From positions 294,500 to 358,499 of the forward strand of contig NW_018388291.1 in assembly GCF_001417965.1 (NCBI RefSeq): DNA of 64,000 nucleotides. The letters run 5' to 3'. Each line of letters starts with the position of its first letter. Position 1 is the stretch's first letter. Source of the DNA: Exaiptasia diaphana (Eukaryota > Cnidaria > Anthozoa > Actiniaria > Aiptasiidae). This document shows, piece after piece, positions 48,201 to 61,985 of the stretch. The notes beneath the pieces are model-generated. The model made no database searches. It saw nothing but the letters and a program-made list of their open reading frames with translations, and had not been told where the DNA came from. Both the position numbers and the translations under genes were made by a program.

Positions 48201-51200
48201 GGAAGATGGACTTTTGAATGATGACGTTATTTTCTGACGAGTGCCAGCTGTTGCACCAGCAACTAAGCTAAAAAATTACACATTTTGTAAATACATGAAG
48301 ATGCATGAAGGGGATAGTTAATGAATAGAAAAAATAAATTGATCTGTCTGGCAGGAATTCCGCTAAATAATATTTGTGGAGATTGATGTTGTACCTAGAT
48401 GTTTTTGCAGCAACCCTTGATAGTTTCTTAGGAATAGAAGGAGCATTCTTAGCACTTCTGATGAACCTTTTTACCCAGTTTCTTACTCCTTCCAGTGAGC
48501 CAAACTCACTCATCGGCAGACGTGTCCATGGATTGCAGTTGTTCATGTCTAACACTGAAACTGCCAAGGAACGACCAACCTAAAAATTAAAGCAGAACAG
48601 ATTGAACATCAGGGACTGCTTGTACGAAGGTTGTATAGTAATATCCACTGGATAAATCCTATCTGGCAGCAGATAAAATCTATACAAAATCTAAGGTTAA
48701 CTTTAACCAGGTATAACTTTATCCCCCCTTTGTAGAACTGCATGGCCCCAGGTGTCAGCTGTATGCAGTGTGAATTATTAGATGCAGTATCAACAAAATC
48801 AATTCTTATCCAGACAAAATTGAAACAAAATCCATGCAGTGGATATAACCTGACAGGCAATGGTTGGTTGGGCTGCCTGTTTCTTTTTACACACTTGCAT
48901 GTAAGGGATAACTTACCTCTTCATAAATTTCTGTGGTAAACTTGGGTGGGAATCCAGGTGGTGGGGGTGGAGTTGCTCTACCACTGTCGCATGTTGCAGG
49001 AGGNACTGGATTAAGCATACGGCCACTGTTGTAGTTACATTCTAGTGTGTAGCTATGTGAGCAAATGGAAACATCAAATTAATGAATATTTTTTAGTAAA
49101 ATGATATATTTATCAATTTAGATGACATTATTTTAATTACAATGGAAAATTTGTGCATCTGGCGCTTGAGCAATATTATAATGCCATAATCATAATAGAA
49201 GCAGTCCTTGTACTTTATATTATTTATAATTATGTCCAAATCGGCTTTCCTTTTTTGCTTTTGCAAAAAAGTGAAAGAAAATTTGTGAATGTGAAATTTT
49301 GCAGTCTCCTTTCTCAGAGATAAGGGAATGAGCCAAATAACAGCTGCAAGAGCAGACTACAATTGAAATTTTAAATACTTTTTTCACCCAAATTAAGGGA
49401 GATTCTCATTGCCCATTGCACTGCTGTCCATGCCATACTAAAAATCGACTGACAATAAAACCTTACCTATGAACAATGGAGGTTGCTTTAAAAATAGCCA
49501 CCCGACCACTGCCTTCTTTTGACATACCATCACGCTTGTCTTTGGTGTACATGTTCTTCTCAGTAAAGTTACACCCAGTAAAGTCAAAGTTAGCAGAGTT
49601 GATGGACATTAATTTAGGGTAAAGTATAGACTGGATATAACCATCTTCATTTTCTAGATAGTTAGCATACACAAAGCAACCTCTTTTTGAAGCATGGCCA
49701 TGAAGATCAACATAGTATTCAAGAGGGCTTTCCTTAGCATTGTTATGGATCTCTGAAAAACACCTGCAAAGGTCTATATTGCCGTTCATGTCAGACGCAA
49801 CACTACTAAGTCTTCTGTCAACATTCTCTTTAGGTGTGCAGTATAATTTTTTCTGTTCAGTTGTTTTATTATTTTCAACATTTTCCTCATAAACAGAGCT
49901 GTTTTGAATGAATGGGTTCCTTGGGTCACTGATTTCATTTTTATTGCTATCGTGGTCTGGAGACTCAGCTGAAACAATGGTCATTCTATCATCAGATGCT
50001 ACTTTGTGGCTATCATCACCATGATTTTCCATGCCGTCAGGTGGCAATCTCTCACCAAGTTCTGCTAAATTATTGTCATTTAAATCACATGATTGAGTCA
50101 ACGAAGCTAAAGTGCTATCAATGTCATCCTGTTTCTCAGAGTCCATTTTTTCCACTGCGTCATTCCTAGGTTCACATGTGCAGACTTTATTTATAATGTC
50201 CTGTTCTCCCTTTGAGTGATGGTACATTATTACAGCTTTGGCAGCATAAATTGAAGGGTGTAACACTGGATCAGGATCCAAGTACACACGATTAAGGTTC
50301 ACTCCCCTAGAATCAGTTCTATAATGGCCTCGTTTGACACCATCAGGGTTTAACATAGGTATCAACTTGAAAACATACTTTTCACGTAACATCATTGCCC
50401 TTGGATCATCACGTCTTAGAATAAAGTCTAGGAATCCATTGAAGACAAAACTTGCTGGAGTTTCTCCAGGATGAACTCGAGCACTTAAAAAATATACCTG
50501 AAAAATAATCAAACAAATTTATATTAAATCTGAGATTTGAAAAAAAAACAAAAACAAAATAAGAAAGAAAAAGTCTGGCTGTGGGAAGGGTGAATTAAGT
50601 TTATATCAACTGTATAAAGCATTACCAACACATATACTCCATTGTTTTTTTTATGGATTTTGTCTGCTAGTATAACAATATATTCACCCATTATACCAGC
50701 CCCACATCTGCAATGATGGATATTAATTATATCCCATTCTGTAACTAACTGTTGTGAACAAAGCTTAAATGCAGTTCTATAAAATCTCACTTGTACTCTA
50801 CCTTCTTTCCTTTGAATCTATGAGCCCTTGGTGTATCAGTATTAGGAAACAACCCCTCAAGTCTATCTTCTCTTTCCTCCACCATCCCTTTACATGATGT
50901 TACAGTTAAAAGGTCAAGTCTAAGATCATCCAGAGATTTACAAAGCAATTCACGGTAGTAGTAAATGTCTGCACTTGAATTTCTAGGAGTCATCTTCTTG
51001 CACGACATGTAAATCACATCTAATGAGTCCAAATGTGATTGTAGTTGAGCGTAGGAGTAGGGATAACAAAACGCAAAATAGTGTATGGAATTCCGTTGCT
51101 CTGGGAAGCGATATGTGAAGGAGAGGTGAAATTGTCCATCAACAGTCTGGGAACAAATATAAGAAAGAATTCACTTTTTTAGTAATAAAGATGTGAATAA

Positions 51201-51854
51201 ACTTAATACAGTTGACTTGAAAAAAATCAGGCTTAAAACGGTTTTTTAACCCATCTCATATGTTTGCACAAAGAATTAATTATAGAGTATCATTCCAATT
51301 GATTACTTTGTTTATACAAAATATGTACAATACAAGAATTTATACAAAAGTCTAATAACTTACTCTTAAGCTTTTGAGACAAAACAATAATCTATTCGGC
51401 TGAATGATTTTAAGTCCCAGGTTAAATATTTTGTTTACTTGAATAATTATCAACAAAATTATAAAAAAATGTATTATAAATATACCTCACATGTAGGTCG
51501 ATCGCGAATTCGTTCCCACTTATTTCGACCAGGGACAATCTTCACAAATGGGCTCATGCCTTGATTGTATAATTTCCCTTGTCTGTTCAAATTCATAATA
51601 TTGATCTTTAGTAGCTTTCCCGGAGTGCCACCTTTCACGCCAAAATGAAACCATGTCCTATTTAGATTTTCATACTCAGTTCCTACAGCGTCTGGCCAAG
51701 TCCACACATTGTATTCATAATCTGGAGCTGAGTAAGGAGGAAGGTCCGAGTCTTCATCAACTTCATCTGGGTCTTGTTTAACTCGTTCTACCTTCGACAA
51801 GTTCCCAGAATCAAAGTTTGAAAAGAAAGTAAGAGGTCCTACACGCTCTTCCAT
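45272..51854 (-). CDS. AGBL5: AGBL5 / CCP5 cytosolic carboxypeptidase (tubulin deglutamylase)
   Basis: Minus-strand exons: 51854-51486, 51146-50802, 50497-49467, 49052-48917, 48579-48395, 48267-48128, 47965-47811, 47384-47334, 46999-46914, 46569-46415, 46092-46023, 45948-45843 and 45391-45272, about 982 residues. The N-terminal b-sandwich domain ([16 protein letters not shown]) precedes an M14 zinc carboxypeptidase. Zinc ligands are His247 and Glu250 in RVHPGE and a His of DLHGH (about 504); the catalytic Glu is 586 in [31 protein letters not shown] is the substrate-pocket signature. CCP5 removes branch-point glutamates from polyglutamylated tubulin, affecting cilia and axons. An acidic, low-complexity insert (about residues 340-490) interrupts the catalytic domain. 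The join 46415/46092 needs a GC-AG intron; otherwise the frame ends in [10 protein letters not shown]. The last exon is tentative. One N lies in exon 4. Confidence 0.92.
46682..46895 (+). mobile_element. Penelope-type terminal fragment with hammerhead-like core, AGBL5 intron 9
   Basis: CTGACGA (46734-46740) and GAAA (46761-46764), followed by CGTC, match the hammerhead core CUGANGA ... GAAA, and ACT/AGT sequences on either side can pair as a short stem I. A second, inverted copy of the motif lies just before it (46692-46728), so the pair folds into a long hairpin. The downstream block to 46893 matches 6364-6457. It sits inside the AGBL5 intron between exons at 46999-46914 and 46569-46415. Confidence 0.55.
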
Positions 51855-54122
51855 GTTTGATGCGACAGTTTGAAGAAAACGAAGTCTGTTTTAAGAGATT
51901 TTCTTGGCATATTTGAACAAAACATTCGTTGCTAACTCACACAAAAATTCCGCCATTTTGTTCTGGCAGTTTGAATACGCTGTTGCTAAGAAACCAACCA
52001 GGCCTGGTACAAGTTTTCCACAGGAAACCCGACAGTATAATAATATGGAGAGAGCCGCTCACTCCGCTCACTCGAACTTCATGAACTTCCATTCCCGCTT
52101 CCATTGGATTCAAGCGGCCTTGTCAATTTAATAATCGCGGTATTTTGAAGCGAATTATCTGTTCTTCCATCCAAGCCAGCTGTAAGTCACAACTGGTTGC
52201 CAGAGAGAAATTCAGGAAAAGGACTCTCCAGACAAGGAATACTTTCTAAGAATTTTTGCCAGGAAAATAAAAATTTCCTAACTTTTCCTTCCTTTCAGTT
52301 TGGACAGAAATACCTTAACTAAGTACCTCACAGGTACTATCAATCTATAATTTATTGTATGTTTGACGCATTTAAACGTATGTAAACAATAATACGAGTG
52401 CGCAGGGTTTTTTCACGGTTTTGCCGTGAAATACATATATATATATATTTTTTAGCAGCGCCGCGATCGATTTGATATATTCTGCGTATTTTGCTTTTTT
52501 TGAATATTTTTATCATTGCAGCGAAAATTTACCATTCAGATTGCATTCGAGTTATCCTCAGAGAATTTATTAGATGAAAGATCGCTTTGCATTTTAGAAA
52601 GAAAAAAAGAACGAGTATATTTTAAAGTTAAAGAAAGAATTAAATTGAGAACCGAACCCGAGATCGTCAGTTCAGCGCCGCTATGCACATTTCTTTGCAC
52701 ATTGACAACCATGTACATTCACTGCATACATTCTTTACCGCCAGATTCACAGACACATATGTATAAACTAAGTAAAAGCGGCTTTTTGTTACATGTAAAA
52801 AAAATCCGTCCTCACTTCTTCTCACTTCCAGACTGTGATATGCTTATTAAATTAGAATTCATCATAAAAAATAAAAACAAAAAATGAAAAAACCGCCTTT
52901 GTTTAGTAACATCGACCTCGAAATGTTCGAAAGACAGTTTCTTGAAGTGTACAATATTTACGCTTAAATATTATTAACTGTTACATGAAATACTACTTTC
53001 CTTTTTTATACCACCAGGACTCATTAGAATAAGGCTTCCAATATCAAGACTTATGCTTTGCAAATGGTTTGATAATGTTTTCTTGTCTATGAAAAATGTG
53101 GAACGGTGTTAATTCTGCAAATTCTTACGTGCTGTTGAGCACTCACGACAAATTTAGCATTCTTTTGGCTGAAGAGTTGAGCTTGTTTGAATCAAGTTAT
53201 CATAAATATCTATGTGTAGTTTTATAGCTGTATCATTATAAGTTATGAAATAAACTATTGCAGTGCAATCGATTCACATCTTAGGAATTTATTATTGCTA
53301 AAGGTGTGCCCAAATAATTCACTACATTTTAACGGTACAAAGTGGCTTCGTGTTATAAATCTAGCCCGAGACTCACAGTAATTTATATAAAGTTTGAAAG
53401 ATATTCGTGTGCATTGTAAATATATCTACTTGGTTTTGTTTGGAAAAATGTGGAAGATAAGTAAAAACATCAATTATGTTCAGAATCGAAGCTTCCGCAG
53501 CTACTACAATGTTATTCTACCCGTATTCTAGAGCCCATGGTCGTTATAACGCAGCGGTTGCGCGCATGCTCATGCAAAACGGCCCCTTGTTCGTTGGATG
53601 TGTTCAGTAAAACAACTTTAAATATGCAAAATGTTCTTTTTTTAATTTCAACAAGTTTTGTAATAACAGTTTTTAAACAGCTTCAGTCATTTGCAAACAG
53701 TTCTGGACGGTAGCATATATCATTATTAAGTATCACGTTGATTATTGGTGATTTCCGCTCTTTTCGTGCTAAGTAAGATTGCAAATAAATCAACCTTTTT
53801 TAACAGTGTGGTTATTCAAACATATCTATGCAGTTTAATGGCAAATCATGTCAAATCTCCATAATACATGGACACATTCACTTATGTAAGCAGTCGGATT
53901 TTCCATCAAACAACTTCATAAACAGAAACAATCTATCTGATAATCTGTACATTTAAATAATGTATACACCCTTTTAATAAGTCCCGAGGTACTACGTTCT
54001 CCGCACTTGACGTCAAATGTATTCTTTTGTATTGCAAAAATGTCAAAAGAATAAATTTGACGTCAAGTGCGGAGAAAACAATACCTCTGGACTTATTAAA
54101 AGGGTGTATATAACATGATATT
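51855..54122. other. Intergenic: AGBL5 promoter side and DHX36 3' flank
   Basis: A YY1-type CCGCCATTTTG lies at 51950-51960, about 100 bp upstream of the AGBL5 start. An (AT)n run lies at 52434-52450. A 123-codon open frame at 52516-52887 (+) matches nothing recognised and is rich in K and I, as expected by chance in AT-rich DNA. No gene is called. Confidence 0.5.
53963..54110. mobile_element. Inverted-repeat MITE (family copy 2) just 3' of the DHX36 stop codon
   Basis: Ends TATACACCCTTTTAATAAGT and its complement at 54095-54112. The inner arms CTCCGCACTTGACGTCAAAT and TTTGACGTCAAGTGCGGAG are near-perfect inverts around ATTGCAAAAATG. It is the same family as 11346-11572. It begins 13 bp past the DHX36 stop and so probably lies in the 3' UTR. 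Confidence 0.8.
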
Positions 54123-57100
54123 TCAATGAAAATATTTTTGTTTATTATTTGATTTTGTTGTATACTCTTCAATAGCACGTAATCGCTTCTGAAAGAGAAG
54201 AAAAACAAAAATCAACATAACTGAATGTTGCAACATTAATACAAGACGAAAAAGAATCGGTTCTAAAATCATTAATGAAGATTTCCAAAAAAACCCTACA
54301 AAATGTTGACGTCGCCAACAAAGGAGGCTTAGATTTTGCATTTTATCCGCTAGATAAGTATTTATTCGTTACAGCGCTTCTCAAACTTCGTACTACCGAT
54401 CCATAACATTGATAACATACCCAGTTTTTGGAGTCCTCAGTGGTTATAAGGTCAATAATTGCGTGAAGTAATTCTGTAGCTCGATGATCTTGCGAAGAGT
54501 CAACTACAAGCCTCAGACCTGGTTGAGCGATTTTTCTTTCAAGAAGCTTGTCCAACTGAGCCCGCAATTCCTGTCAAAGATGATCACCAAAGGTGAGACA
54601 CTGAACAAAGAATCCAAAAAACTTGTAGATGGGGACAATGGTGAAAAACGCACTGCGCATGCCCACAGCTTTCCCGCCAGTGGGCGCTCGCGTCTTGAAA
54701 TCTGTAAACAGAGCGCCTGGCGATTTACAGCGACAACACAGAAAACACTACGAAAAACCTCATTTTCTCAAAATAGAAATAACAAGGTAAAAATAGAAAC
54801 TACATACTAAAAGGACCTATCATGAACAATGATTGATGGAAATATGAATCTTATATATCGGTGAACGAGCTTATAAATTGTAAAAAACTTTCACAAAAAT
54901 CGCTTTACAAAGGAAATTAGGCAGATTTAGCGGGAAAGCTGTGGACATGCGCAGTGCGTTTTTCACCAGTGTCATAGATGGGTACTAATGGGAGCACTAA
55001 TCCAACCACCCCATAACGAACCTTGACAAGTACAGCAATTTTTTTGGGAGAACGAAAGCGAATAAAGTCATCAACTGCAACAATTTCATGTCCTTCTTCA
55101 ACAAGAACTGTAACATCGCCACCAAAGAACAGCAGTGGATAAGCAGCTATCATTGTGGCGTCATGGATGAAGATCTGCCAACGCACAAAATACATTGTTA
55201 ACATACAAATCTACTCCCAAATTTACACCAAATTAATGATCATGGAGCTTGAGCCCGGTCCTGTTCAGAAATCCTATTACCTTTGTTGACTTGACCTTTT
55301 GATGGTAAATTAACCAGTTATTCTCGTAGGCAACAGTTTCAACGTTGACTGACTTTGGGTGCATGGCGACTTTACCATCTCCCTGAGTGTACAGCCTAGG
55401 TGGACTACATGCAAAACAACCATACATAATCTAATTACTAATATGTGTTATTAATACTAGAGCCTATGCAGTTGGTGGGTGGGTGGGTGGGTGGGTGTGG
55501 CTAATTGGATTTTTAGACGAGCTTGGGTCCGGAAGCCTCCGCTTGAGGGCAAGGAGTAACCCTAGCGGTTTCTGCGTTATCATTAAATTTTCAGCTGCTG
55601 AGTGCTCCTAATTGATCGATTGAGTAATACTTCGCACATTTGCATTCTAATTGATTAAAGCTCAGTGTGAACTGGCTGGCTTACCGTTTTAGCTTGTCAT
55701 GGTGAAGAATTTTAACAACATTTGGATACAAACCAGCACAAAGTACAGCTTTGACGAGCTTTAGATTATCTACGAGAATAAAGGTCAAGGCTTTAATAAA
55801 AAAGTTACAAACATAAATCAGCGGACTAGATGAAAAAAAGAACAAACCTTCGTTGTGATTCGATGCTGGATCTTTGGGGTCTGGGTTGTCAAGGAAACCA
55901 ATGTCACACAACAGACGAGAAAACTGTTCCTTCATGTCACTCAACATCTGAAATATAAATAAACATAATAAATATGTTGGACATTTTCGTATTGTAAATG
56001 TAATAACGTCATAATATTGTAATCAAAAGAATTGCGGGCATTGTCTGACTAATGTTTGTCCCAACAAATGTATACAATGATTGCACTTTTCGTCGGGAAT
56101 TTTTCCAGGTTTGCCAACTCCGATGGCAACCCTTTATTTTTCCGTTTTTAGGATCCCTAATCCCCTCTAGGCTTATCAGAAAACAGGTAGCCCAAAGATA
56201 TAAAAAAGGGGAAAAGCTGGAGAGTTTCAAGATCTTATTTGTGCAGCCTTAACCTCGAAAGGAAGTAATATATTCTTTTACTCAGCAGAGATCCTATTTG
56301 ATCATATGATTATTTATGGAATACCTATATTTCTCCATTTCGTTGATATTTTTCACTAGTGAAAATAGCACATTCACGCTTTCTCTATATTGTGCAATAG
56401 TAAGAAAAAAGGTATTTTACGACATAATTTGCTTTCATAAACAACTATATGATAAATAGAATATTACATGGTCGCTTGCAGATACGACTTTTACAGTCTT
56501 CTAGTGTTAAAAATCACTTTTCAACGCTCGAAGATAAAATCCGTATCTCCGCGCGCCCATGTAATATCCTCTATGTAATGCAAAAACTCTGCGTACAAAG
56601 ACGACAGTAAAAAATTATCCTTGATTGGATCTAAGCTCGCACAAAAGAGAATTCGAAACTGGAGTATTGCAGCCTACGGGGGATAAAATAAAACAAACAA
56701 ACACAAACTGTTACCTTGAGCGTTTGTTTTGAGAGAAAATTATCCCAACAAAACGAGCATTCGTTATCATGCTCCCTGGCTGCTTCCCATCCCTGCCATC
56801 GAAGACATTAGAGTTACAAACAAAATATAACAGTCAATATACAACGAGAGATAGAGAGACAGATCATGACTTATGTAGAGGTAATCTAAGGTTAAGTGAG
56901 GCTTGGTAAGGGTGGTTTTTGAATTGTGGTGTAAAATAAGTAGAGATACCAGGAATACGGGAGTGAAGTAGAAATGATTAATCAAATGCAATAATGAGCA
57001 ACAGTTTAATGGAAATGGGATGAGAGGAAAATGAAAAGAAAAACTCCGCCAAGTAAGGTATGCTACGGGTACTAAACAATATTTTCAAGGAATTTTCATG

Positions 57101-60100
57101 ATTGGCCGCTTAACTGGGGTTCGACCACCATACCTTATAAGCAAAAAGTATCGCCAAATGGTCGCTTTTGGTATTCTTGCCAAACTTCATCCGAACTTTG
57201 TCAGCTTGATCCTTTTTTTCCTTTAATGATTGAACAAAACTTTAACTTAAAAATTGTTAACAAACGCTTGATCTCATAAGGATACTGGATCGTAGCTTCC
57301 TATGCGTAAATTTATTCATGTTGTTCTGGCCTATCAGTTATAAAAAAAAACACCAAAATCGACGAGTGTGTACATATGTGCGGATAGTGTTGTAACTTGA
57401 TATTTCGAAAACGAAAACGACGATTGTTTTCCGTGTAAACGCACATGAGAAGATTCAGTTTAAACTGACATAGAGGGATACCTGCTGCTTAGTAAATACA
57501 CTGATTTAATATTGAGAAATGTTTGGCAAGGCCAACTTAGGAGTACTTGTAAAAATGACCACCATACAGCCCTGAAAAAGCGCTCTATCTCGCAATGACA
57601 ATTATAGTGATTCTAAAATGTAAGTGATTCCAAGGACGACCTTGAGTCCGAATGAGTGCATGGCGCTAGATTGACTTAGTTTCAATGCTTGTTATAATGT
57701 TAGACTGATAGCCAATGGCCTGATTAGCTAATACATTGCCAGCCCTGCCTGGTCTTGGTGGTCAAAATTGCCTTACCAAAGGGTAAACAAACGGATCCTT
57801 AAAGCCAAGTGTTGAAGCAATGGTTAAAACTGGATCAAGACACGAGAAGATGGCGCCAAACAAGATCATTTTACCAATGCGAGGATCTACAGGTAATGTA
57901 GCGAGGTGATAGCCAAGCGGTGTAAGATCCTCGTTAGCATCCAATGCATTCTATAAAACAAGAAAACAAACGAATTTTACCTAAATAGCTGCTCAATAAT
58001 GTTGATACTGCACTATACATATGAAATGGATCAATTTCCAGTGACATGCGAAGCGTATTCCTTGATGATTGGATTTCCTTTAAGCTTTTTTTTGGCTTTT
58101 AAAGTAATTTACTCCACCGAGAAAGTTTTTCCAACATTACGCAGGGTTATTACAAAAGAATGCGACAAAAATACACTTCATGAAAACGAATAATATGGCT
58201 TGATACGAGTTGCAGACGTATAAAAGCTGTACTGTACCCTACCTACTTACAAGCCGTCTCTGTGCGTCGTATATTTTGGACGGCAAGGGAATTCATACAT
58301 GCAGTACAATACAGGCAATGCAATACAAGCAATACGAAAACAGTAATACGAAAGCATGTTCACAGCACGGTGTCAATGCGGTCATGTTAACATAGTACTT
58401 ACCAATTGTCTTAAGGTGTCAAGTGCATTTTGGACGGAAAGGGAAGAGGGTGGCTGAAGAGCTTTGGATAGAAATTCTGCCACCATTCCTAGTTTAAGAA
58501 TCTAAAGTTGAATAGAAATACGTAAGAAATCATTTCATACAGGTCAGAGTCAGCATAATTTTAATAATTGCACAATTTGTATAATTTCGAGTAAATGACA
58601 TGACTGACAAAGTGAACAAAACTTTGAAAGCCTATTAGATTGATATTAGATTGCTTTCAAGTGCACCAGAGCATAGCATATCACAGCTATAAACATAAGC
58701 ACAGTCACAAAGAACTAACAATGTTGTCTGTCTTAGTTGTTAGGTAAATACTGCATCTACTGTCGTATAACACCATTATTATTTTATGCTTATGATTGTG
58801 ATTATGTCATGTGAAAATCAGCCATGACGATTTTGAAGTTACCTTGATTTGAAGAGCTATTTCCTCGAGTGGTGTCCTCAACATCTCAGGAAGTTGAAAA
58901 TCGATCAGTTTTTTGGCTTGCAACTCGGTGAACAGATGGAAGCAGAAGCCTTTCTGAACTCTGGGAAATAATAAAATAAAAAAGTATACTTTAGTTACTA
59001 CAGATCAAAAGGATGAAAACACTTGCAACAACAAACATTTGCAGTAAAGAACCATTTCGAAATATTTACGTTTATACTTGAAATGTTACAAAAGTTATGT
59101 TTCTTATTGAAATTGTCATCCTCTCTCACCTTCCTGCTCGACCACGTCGTTGCTTAGACGATGCTTTGCTAATCCATGCTGGCATAAGAGAAGAAATCTT
59201 CCGTGTTGCATCGTAAGACTGAAAAAATAAGAAAAAATATAGATTGAAGTCTCATAGAATCATGAATTAATGCCGGTAAGGTGAGAGGTTTTAGATGGAG
59301 AATGCGCAGACCTTTTCTTTTGCCTTCCCGCAGTCCACCACGAAGACAACATCATCAATGGTGATACTGAAAATAAGACGAAAAAATCATGACAAAGATA
59401 GAACATTGAGAAGAAACAGATGCTGAATAAATCGTAAGATCCCTAGGGGACCCCCCTAATTCAAGATAGCCTGATAGCTAGGACACATCATTCATTACAC
59501 AAGNTTTTCCACATACCCTTGTGCTACGGGGGCAGCAGAGAACGTCAGTTTGAAAAGATTAATAGATTATGTAGAAGTGTACAGTCGAAAATAGGAAAGC
59601 AACACGAGAATCTACATTTATTTGATATTCTAACTAATCTAATTATCAATGGCTGACATCATTACCTTGTTTCTGCGATGTTTGTAGCAAGTACTATTTT
59701 TCGTACTCCAGGAGGTGGTCGGTCGAATACTTGGTGTTGGTTTGTGGTTGGCATCATTGAATGTAATGGGATAATGAGATATTTATCTGAAATAGGCATA
59801 TTTGAACATGAATAGGAAAACTGAATGGAATGGATGGATGGACAACTAGAGGGATAAACTAGAAATAATAGAAGGTTATATTGCTAAGAAGGGAAGTTAT
59901 TGTGGGAGAAAGACCCTTGGAAATAAATTTGGAAACTAATTAATTTCTGACCTCACTGCAGGGATGGTTGGAAAACCGAAGAGATGCATGAATGGATGGT
60001 CAAATGGAGGGAAGGGATGAAAGGATTAGTGGATTTTTCACACAATGTATGGAAATAATTTGATAATAAATATATGTCTGTAAATAGTCATGAGGTTGGG

Positions 60101-61412
60101 ATGCCTGTGGACAAGAGTAATCTTTACCTGAAGAGAAGATTCTAGTTGCCTTGAGACTGTCATGTACTTTACTGATATCATCCCAGCCTGGTAAAAATAC
60201 TAAAATAGCTCCATCCTAAACAAGAAAAGGGAAAGAAAATATGATCAATATGAAACACAATGACATCTTAGGAGCAAAACGGAAAGATTTTTTGCCTCCT
60301 CAGTAACAAGAATCTAATTTTTGTACCCTAGATGAGCTACATTCCCATAAAATATGGTAAAATATAGCAACTAGTGTAATTTGTCTATTATGTAGTTCAC
60401 TATAAATTGGCGCAAAATAGAAAGTCATTTTGATCCTACATTAATCCAGTAGTTTAATCTACTGACCTCTCGATTTCTGCAGATATGAGTTATCAGCTTC
60501 ACTACAAGATCAACATCAACCTTTTCAAATGACATTTTTTCCACGCATTCCACAGTTGAAATCTTATACCTGATAGAACAATAATATATGAGCACCGTTA
60601 GTTGTACAGTATGCGGTGGATATCATCTAATATCACTTATCAAATTCATTAATAATTCATAAGGTAAACACAATGGAAAATCATTGACGTGACCACATCT
60701 TTATATGAGCAAGAGATTTGTCCTCATTTGCATATGACTTCAACTTCGATTTTCTCTTACAAATGATATTTTACCTTAAGTTTTTTTGTGAAATATGCTT
60801 TAATAGCTTATGTTGGAATTTGATAAGCAATATAAAATATTTACGTCCGACCTTTATGGGCTACAAAAGTTTTAAATGCCCATAAAGGTCTCCTGCTCAT
60901 ACTTTTATAGCACATAAATGCTGGTCAATTTTGCAGACAAATTAAATTCTGCCAAAAACTTGAACAAATCATCCAGAGCAAGTTTGGTGCAAAAGAACTA
61001 TAAAATTTGAATTTGGATATGAATTATTAAATAATATTTCATGATCATAATATTCAGTGATTAATTTGATTATTGGACACTTCAATAGCGCTGGTGTACA
61101 TCGACTCACACCCCTCCCCCCTGGAGGAAAAAAAAATTTTCCATAGGGAAAGGGGTGGGGGCAGATGTGCACTGGCTAACATTTTTCAATAAGTAATTCT
61201 CTCACCTTGAGGCGATATCATCTAAGTAATCTTCCCATTCTAATTCTTTTTCATCCATTTCTTTAAGCTCATTGCTGGCTCCAAATGACATTTTCTGCAA
61301 CCTTCTCTCCTTATACATTTGTCTTCTTTGTTTTTTGTCATTTAATCTTTGTTTCCACTTTGGCTCCCAAGACTGTGATGCTCTGTTGCCATATGATGAT
61401 TTAGGCTGGTAT
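54123..61412 (-). CDS. DHX36: DHX36 (RHAU) DEAH-box G-quadruplex helicase, C-terminal part
   Basis: Seventeen exons on the minus strand give the last 631 residues: 61412-61206, 60569-60467, 60215-60128, 59786-59666, 59366-59312, 59218-59130, 58960-58843, 58501-58403, 57950-57777, 57220-57134, 56792-56715, 55947-55848, 55769-55685, 55404-55281, 55174-55022, 54570-54421 and 54188-54123. All phases agree. Visible are helicase motifs IV ([11 protein letters not shown]), V ([15 protein letters not shown]) and VI (QRRGRAGR), then the winged-helix/ratchet region ([20 protein letters not shown]) and OB fold ([28 protein letters not shown]). The N-terminal G4-binding helix and RecA1 domain lie beyond 64000. 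DHX36 unwinds DNA and RNA quadruplexes. If exon 16 is not spliced, the frame ends at 54343 instead. A Penelope-like element occupies the intron upstream of the first visible exon. Confidence 0.93.
54625..54985. mobile_element. TIR MITE in DHX36 intron, near the 3' end
   Basis: Arms GTGAAAAACGCACTGCGCAT ... CACAGCTTTCCCGC (54641-54676) and the complement GCGGGAAAGCTGTGGACATG ... GCGTTTTTCAC (54932-54967). TAGATGGG-type flanks lie outside both arms. Non-coding. Confidence 0.75.
55474..55499 (+). repeat. (GGGT)n run with G-quadruplex potential in a DHX36 intron
   Basis: Five GGG runs separated by single T bases, the most favourable loop spacing for an intramolecular quadruplex. It is on the plus strand, which is the template strand for DHX36, so the transcript itself is C-rich here. 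Confidence 0.7.
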
Positions 61413-61985
61413 CTGAAAACAGTGGGATGCCATGAATAAGAAAATATTAGAAAAGAGAAATACAATGAATATTTTGCCTTTAGGCGGTTTTCTTTTGTTA
61501 TCTTGTTGAATGCCACAATTTTTGTACATTGTATTTGGTGTTTTATTACTACATTCTTTTTTCTTCAAACAATTTTTTTCTACTCTTACATTCATGTCAA
61601 AAAAACCTGTGGCGTTGTCTGCTCTACATGTGATTCTTTTGTTACATATAGGTTAAATTCCTTAGGGAAATTACATTATAATAGAAAATTATAATATTGG
61701 CTCAAAACAATGAAGAACAAAAACAAAAATGTCCATGCCATCCATTCAACATTTGTTCATTCATCCAATACTTCATTGGTATTTACCATTCATGAATCCA
61801 AATTTATATTATCTTTATCCCTCCACTACCTCTCGTCTCTCCATATTACTTTTATTGTGTATCCATTCTTTTAATTGATCATCCATTCAGTAATTATTCA
61901 TTCAAATGGCCTTTTTTGTTATTATATATATATTCATTTTTCAAATAAAATAGAAAATTACAGAACAAACTACTGTATTTCCATG
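61413..61985. other. DHX36 intron sequence downstream of the Penelope-like element
   Basis: AT-rich intron with loose ATCCATTCATTCA-type repeats near 61735-61910. No gene or defined repeat is seen. Confidence 0.45.

Noticed and set aside
52516-52887. 123-codon plus-strand frame upstream of AGBL5
   Set aside because: Lys/Ile-rich composition typical of AT-rich chance frames, no domain and no splice-supported partner.
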